From the NCBI RefSeq assembly GCF_021134715.1, contig NC_060026.1:15987001-16051000 (forward strand): a stretch of 64,000 bases of DNA. Reading direction: 5' to 3'. Both the position numbers and the translations under genes were made by a program. The notes under the pieces were generated by a model. That model saw nothing but the letters and a program-made list of their open reading frames with translations, ran no database searches and was not told where the DNA came from. Positions 60,250 through 64,000 of the stretch are shown piece after piece (position 1 is the stretch's first letter; the number at the start of each line of letters is the position of its first letter). The DNA comes from Daphnia pulex (taxonomy: Eukaryota > Arthropoda > Branchiopoda > Diplostraca > Daphniidae).

Positions 60250-61340
60250 CCCCCCCCTTTACACGCATCCTTCTTGCACCCCAATTCCAAACTTCTTATG
60301 TGTACCCTCCCCCCCCCCCGCAATCTTTGTCCGTGAATATTTATCAGCCTGTCCTGCAAATGTGCAATTTCGCTCCCTTCACCGCTGGCCGAATGAGCTA
60401 AATAATTAATTAATTTGAGTCCCCCTTCCCCCAAAAAATAAAATAAAAGACCAAGAAAATCGAATCTTAAAACCGCTCGTGACGAGTGGCTCGCCAATCT
60501 CATCTTTTTCTTCAATACATTTTGGTAACAGACAAATGTTTACCTAAAGCCAAACAATTATGTTTACCCACAGGGGCTGAAACATGAAATGTTTGGAAAA
60601 TATGACGAAACAGAAATGTTTTGTCATAAACCAAAACCACCCGAGGTGGTTCAAGGTATGGGGTAATGGGAAGAAAAAGTCTTAGCACGAATTGAAGGTG
60701 AACCTCCCTCCCAAACCCACCCTCATCCCCTCACCATTCGGCTTCTCTGTTCGAAATTTTTTTTTCCATTTTTCCAAAATAGGAAAGAGGGTTATTAGCC
60801 AAGAGATCGATCCTTGTTCACCCACTCCAACATTTACATTCGTACAGTGTGCAATATTCGTTTGTGTGTTCTCCTAAAGTTAAAGTTCTCTTCAAAAAAA
60901 TGGATTCCCCATCACGCAGTGAAAGTTCTACCGAGGGTGCTGATATCCGTAGGGTCGAGTTTGAAGACGGGCGGGTAGTGCACCTTCCAAACAGAATGCC
61001 CGAGGAGAGAGTTATGGAAGTGCGTAGTAGTCAACAGGACTTACAATTGCATCCGTCTTGCACCCCAATTCCAAACTTCTTATGTGTACCCCCCCCCCTC
61101 CCGCAATCTTTGTCCGTGAATATTTATCAGCCTGTCCTGCAAATATGCAATTTCGCTACCTTCACTGCTGGGCGAATAAGCACTAATTAATTAATTTTGA
61201 GTCCCCCTTCCCCCCCAAATAAAATAAAAGACCTTCGCTCTATTCTAGCAATCCAGATTCGATTGTCGAAAATCGAATCTTATAACCGCTCGTGACGAGT
61301 GGCTCGCCAATCTCATCTTTTTCTTCAATACATTTTGATG
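60250..61340 (+). repeat. Direct repeat of about 270-295 bases, two copies
   Basis: Copy A about 60255-60527, copy B about 61045-61340. Both run from GCATCC-TCTTGCACCCCAAT through CGCAATCTTTGTCCGTGAAT, TTTATCAGCCTGTCCTGCAAA, AATAAAATAAAAGACC, AACCGCTCGTGACGAGTGGC to TTCTTCAATACATTTTG. Copy B holds an extra piece of about 30 bases after AAAGACC. Copy B interrupts the frame that starts at 60900. Confidence 0.8.
60900..61190 (+). CDS. Possible N-terminal exon, tail overwritten by repeat
   Basis: ATG after a plausible leader; the frame begins MDSPSRSESSTEGADIRRVE and runs through acidic-basic sequence to SSQQDLQ (about 61047). From there it enters the direct repeat (copy B), so the last 48 codons are repeat-derived. 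It may be the first exon of the JmjC-like gene whose later exons lie at 61674-62088. Confidence 0.35.
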   Translation: MDSPSRSESSTEGADIRRVEFEDGRVVHLPNRMPEERVMEVRSSQQDLQLHPSCTPIPNFLCVPPPLPQSLSVNIYQPVLQICNFATFTAGRISTN

Positions 61341-61673
61341 AGATTGGAAAAAGGATTCCCCCAAGCAGGGCCTAACAGAAAACGTCTACAAGGTGGATTA
61401 TTTAAAAAAGGCCCTCAGCAAGCAGAGTAGACATCTTCACCAAAAAAGCCGCCGTTGCCCAGATAGACCTTGATTGACCTTAGCAATTGCTGGGAGAATT
61501 ATTTAATAAATTTTCCTCTTCTCTCCAACGGGTTGCCAACTCTTTTTTCAAGTGAACCAAGGGAAAAATTTCCCCGATTTTTCCCCTTATATTTTTCCCC
61601 ATTTCTATCTAAAAATTTTTCCCAATTTTCCCCGATTTCCCATCGACTGAACCAGAAATATTCTACATCACAG

Positions 61674-62088
61674 ATGTCTGGTGTAAACTCCCCCCAACTA
61701 TCGATTGGGCCGGCACAAAGTTACACGGGCATTCATGTTGAAAACCTTAATTTTGCTAGTGTAAATTTTTTGCATGACGGAAAACCGAAGTACTGGACCA
61801 TGCAAGTATTTTTAAATTTCAAATCAATTTCTTTTATTAAAAAACATAATCAATAATTTTTGTTTTCAGTATTCCTGCCCGGTACAGAAAACGTTTATTG
61901 AAACTACTAAAAAGCTGTACCCGGAAGACTACAATGAAAAGGTGAATGGTGGAAAATGTGACCAAGTTATTTCAGTGATTGTTAATAATCATTTTCCTTT
62001 GTAGTCATATGAGTTTCTTGGTGATGCCAAAATTAAGTCCTTAGGGCGGCTGACCCACTTATCCCGTTCGGTTACATCAACTCTGTGA
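61674..62088 (+). pseudogene. JmjC-domain fragment (KDM4-like), three exons
   Basis: Exons 61674-61805, 61870-61941 and 62005-62088 join in phase. They read HVENLNFASVNFLHDGKPKY then WTMQYSCPVQ, KTFIETTKKLYPEDYNEK and SYEFLGDAKI, which parallels the JmjC of KDM4 demethylases (DxxLYSINYLHFGEPKxWY, then a helix, then the FLRHK region). The iron-binding His and Asp/Glu region that normally sits just downstream is missing: after GDAKIKSLG the frame drifts and ends at 62088. Repeats lie on both sides. I take it as a truncated gene copy, possibly carried by the repeat family. Confidence 0.55.
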
Positions 62089-62254
62089 TGCCAGATGGCC
62101 CTACTCTCTCCTACAACCCAATATTAGAATTGCCCAGCACCAGCCACGCCTTGCACCTCAACTCCCAGCTTATGTGTACCCCCTCCCCACCCCCACAATA
62201 AACGCCGTAGTCGTCTCCAAAGGAGGCGCTGTGTGATCCCCCGCTGCAGTTCCC

Positions 62255-62345
62255 GCCTACTTCAAGATGGCCCTGGCGTCACATCATTCACTATGGAGCA
62301 GTTGGACATCCTGCGTCAACTTCAAGATGGCGCCGACGTCACATC
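62255..62345 (+). repeat. Short tandem duplication with CRE-like sites
   Basis: TACTTCAAGATGGCCCTGGC and AACTTCAAGATGGCGCCGAC, each followed by GTCACATC and CACTAT, lie about 55 bases apart (62259 and 62315). The second holds GACGTCA. Confidence 0.55.
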
Positions 62346-62584
62346 CTCCACTATTTTAAAATTAACTTAACAGGAAGTTATGAGTTTGCTCGCACGTACA
62401 ATTTGTTAATTGTAACAAACTGTACGGGCTAGCAAGTACTCCTTTCCCATTAAGTTATATATATAAAAGAAGCAGTGCTGGGAGCTTGTCAGCTTGAGCT
62501 TGGGCGAAAGCTCAACAGAAAATGGGGAATACAACACACTAGTCGTAGATCTTAACTGAAAAAAGAAGAGAAAGAAAAAAGGGG

Positions 62585-62818
62585 CGTGCCACCTCAACTG
62601 TAGCGAGCTGATTTGCTTAGTCGCTGCGTGGGCGGGGAACGGTTCATTCTATAGCCAACCGTGGTCTTAGCTGATGTGCTGTAAAGTATATTTCGCTCCT
62701 TTACCGGGTGATGGGTAGGGTTGGGACCGAAGCGGCTCCTGCGCTTTGGTACAACATCACTAGGGTGCCAACCGCTGACGCGCGGCAACGTCCTTGACGC
62801 GTGGTATAATAAAGCCAA
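62585..62818. other. GC-richer block of unknown nature
   Basis: About 230 bases clearly richer in GC than the AT-rich flanks, without a convincing protein frame. It does not match 5S, U1, U2, U4, U5, U6 or 7SL RNA by eye. It could be part of the repeat cluster. Confidence 0.25.
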
Positions 62819-62847
62819 AAGCGTGAAATATGTTGAATGATTTATTA

Positions 62848-63378
62848 TAGTTTGGTCATTTTAGCTTTTTTACCTCAAACAATTAGTAATTAGTAATTTT
62901 TTTAATGAGCACTATTTCTACTTACTTTTTAAGGAAGCGTATAAAATAATTTTAAAATCGTACCGTGGGATCCCATATAAATTTTCTTCTAAAAACTAGA
63001 AAATAAGAAATGGGGGACTAAATTTAAATATTTTATTATTTTTAGTACATTTTATCAAACTTTATACGTCAATAAACGTGTGTTGCAAATTTAAATGTTT
63101 TTGGTGTAGTATAGTCATTTTAGCCGAAAAAGGGGGGTGTACCTCAAACAATTAGTAATGTGAAGTTTTATTAATGAGCACTATTTCTACCTTTTTTTTA
63201 AGTAAGTGTGTAAAAAAATTCAAAAATCGTACGTAGGGATCACATATAAATTTTCAATTAAAAATTAGAAAATAAGAAATGGGGGTCTAATTTTAAATAT
63301 TTTTTTGTTTTTATTACATGTAATCAAACTGCATGTGTTAATAAACGTGTGTTTCTAATTTAAATGTTTTTTGTGTAG
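62848..63378. repeat. Tandem repeat, two units of about 260 bases
   Basis: Unit 1 (62848-63110) and unit 2 (63111-63378) share in order GTCATTTTAGC, ACCTCAAACAATTAGTAAT, AATGAGCACTATTTCTAC, AAATCGTAC, TAGAAAATAAGAAATGGGGG, AATAAACGTGTGTT and TTTAAATGTTTTTGGTGTAG. Divergence is moderate with small gaps. Confidence 0.85.
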
Positions 63379-63392
63379 ATTTACTATTTTTT

Positions 63393-63997
63393 TTTAATTT
63401 TAAAGTTACTGAAATTGGTTTCCGCGTCGAAATTTTTTCGCCGTGTTTAACACGGCGCTTATGGCGCTACGCGTCTTGTTAAAATTGATGCTACATAAAA
63501 ACGAAATAACCTAAAAATCCCCAAATAGTCTAGTTTTGTAGCCAATATAACCTAGTTTACTTTTTATTAATGAGATGTTATGAAAATAGCATAGCAGAAA
63601 AGTTATTCACATTTAAAAAAAAACTACCCTTTTTGGGCTTTTTCCAAATTCCGCAAAATTCCAATAGGTTTTACAACACACCCGCCAGGTTGACATTTTG
63701 GCAGGGGCCGCTGCAACTTGGTGCCAAAACTTGTTGCCGAAACCTATTGGAATTTGGAAAAAGGGTAGTTTTTTCTAATGTAAATAACTTTTCTGCTGTG
63801 TTATTCTCATAAAATCTAATTAATACAAAGTAAACTAGGTTATATTGGCTACAAAACTAGACTATTTTGGGATTTTTAGGTTATTTAGTTGTTATGTAGC
63901 ATTAATTTTAAGAAGACGCGTAGCGCCATAAGCGCCGTGTTAAATACGGCGAAAAAATTTCGACGCGGAAACCAATTTCAGTAACTTTGAAATTAAA
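63393..63997. repeat. Fold-back element, about 605 bases, arms of about 260-280
   Basis: The left arm (63393-63671) runs TTTAATTTTAAAGTTACTGA, TTTCCGCGTCGAAATTTTTT, CGGCGCTTATGGCGCTACGC to AATTCCAATAGGTTTT. The right arm (63738-63997) is the near-perfect complement. The loop is about 65 bases and GC-richer. No transposase. It could be a fold-back or long-TIR MITE; its right end is too near the window edge to define a target duplication. Confidence 0.88.
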
Positions 63998-64000
63998 TAA

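Larger units (their letters stand above)
59655..62470 (+). repeat. Cluster of repeated units with hairpin, TATA and poly-C
   Basis: A unit begins with the near-palindrome GTACAATTTGTTAATTGTAA/CAAACTGTAC, then AAGTTATATATATAAAA, CCCCATATATAGA, a run of 7-10 C, and GCATCC(G/T)TCTTGCA(C/T)CCCAATTCC. Copies of all or part start near 59667, 60160, 61050 (only the later half) and 62392. Such repeated TATA-bearing units could be ends or promoters of one element family. I see no tRNA primer site or protein of a retroelement near them, so I leave the class open. Confidence 0.6.

Noticed and set aside
59655-62470. LTR retrotransposon with the TATA-bearing units as LTRs
   Set aside because: No primer-binding site or retroelement protein recognised between units, and units differ in extent; class left open.
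62585-62818. Structured small RNA gene (5S, U-snRNA, 7SL)
   Set aside because: No diagnostic motif of these RNAs could be matched on either strand.

Overview
The window looks like nuclear DNA of an arthropod, most likely a branchiopod crustacean of the Daphnia type. The genes are animal genes with many short GT-AG introns, mostly 55-80 bases. The set includes a VEGF/PDGF-type receptor kinase, a Dpr-interacting-protein-like Ig protein, and a broken C1q gene with the N-terminal CADLQ-type motif that I associate with Daphnia. The organism call is inference from protein similarity, not from a search.

Layout. 1-4135: last 15 exons of phospholipase C gamma (+). 4479-6426: two small secreted-protein genes (+), the second packed with N-glycosylation sequons behind a clear TATA/Inr promoter. 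7032-7517: Churchill zinc protein (-). 8478-9240: unresolved cysteine-rich exons. 9.2-17.4 kb: gene-poor, with a piggyBac-like MITE, a second terminal-inverted-repeat element, a TTAGT-rich minisatellite and tRNA-like repeats. 17615-19835: secreted protein with a peptidase C13-like fold whose catalytic residues look lost. 20619-21123: HINT-type histidine triad hydrolase (-). 21911-22996 and 36932-38053: two closely related class A GPCRs (-). 23799-24380: a 59-residue protein (-). 24.4-36.9 kb: repeats and fossils (two tRNA-derived SINE copies, a C1q pseudogene, an 871-base hAT MITE with perfect ends). 38833-39464: V-ATPase subunit F (-), divergent from eIF4B at 39925-43192 (+). 44544-45222: short CAP-superfamily gene. 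45666-47882: three-Ig cell-surface protein (-). 49817-50338: single-Kunitz protein. 50882-52279: tetraspanin. 52712-57675: 18-exon Pvr-like receptor tyrosine kinase. 58196-58900: MSH2 pseudogene. 59.2-64.0 kb: dense repeat cluster with a MULE transposase fragment, a JmjC-like fragment, a tandem repeat and a 605-base fold-back.

Gene relations. PLC gamma and the receptor kinase belong to the same signalling logic (phosphotyrosine to SH2 docking), but they lie over 50 kb apart and nothing in the sequence links them. Housekeeping genes (V-ATPase F, eIF4B, HINT, Churchill) are interspersed with secreted or receptor genes. The main oddities are two GC-AG introns, a catalytically dead C13-like protein with an EF-hand-like loop, the duplicated GPCRs, and the terminal repeat cluster. 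I did not find anything that clearly amounts to a new multi-gene system.
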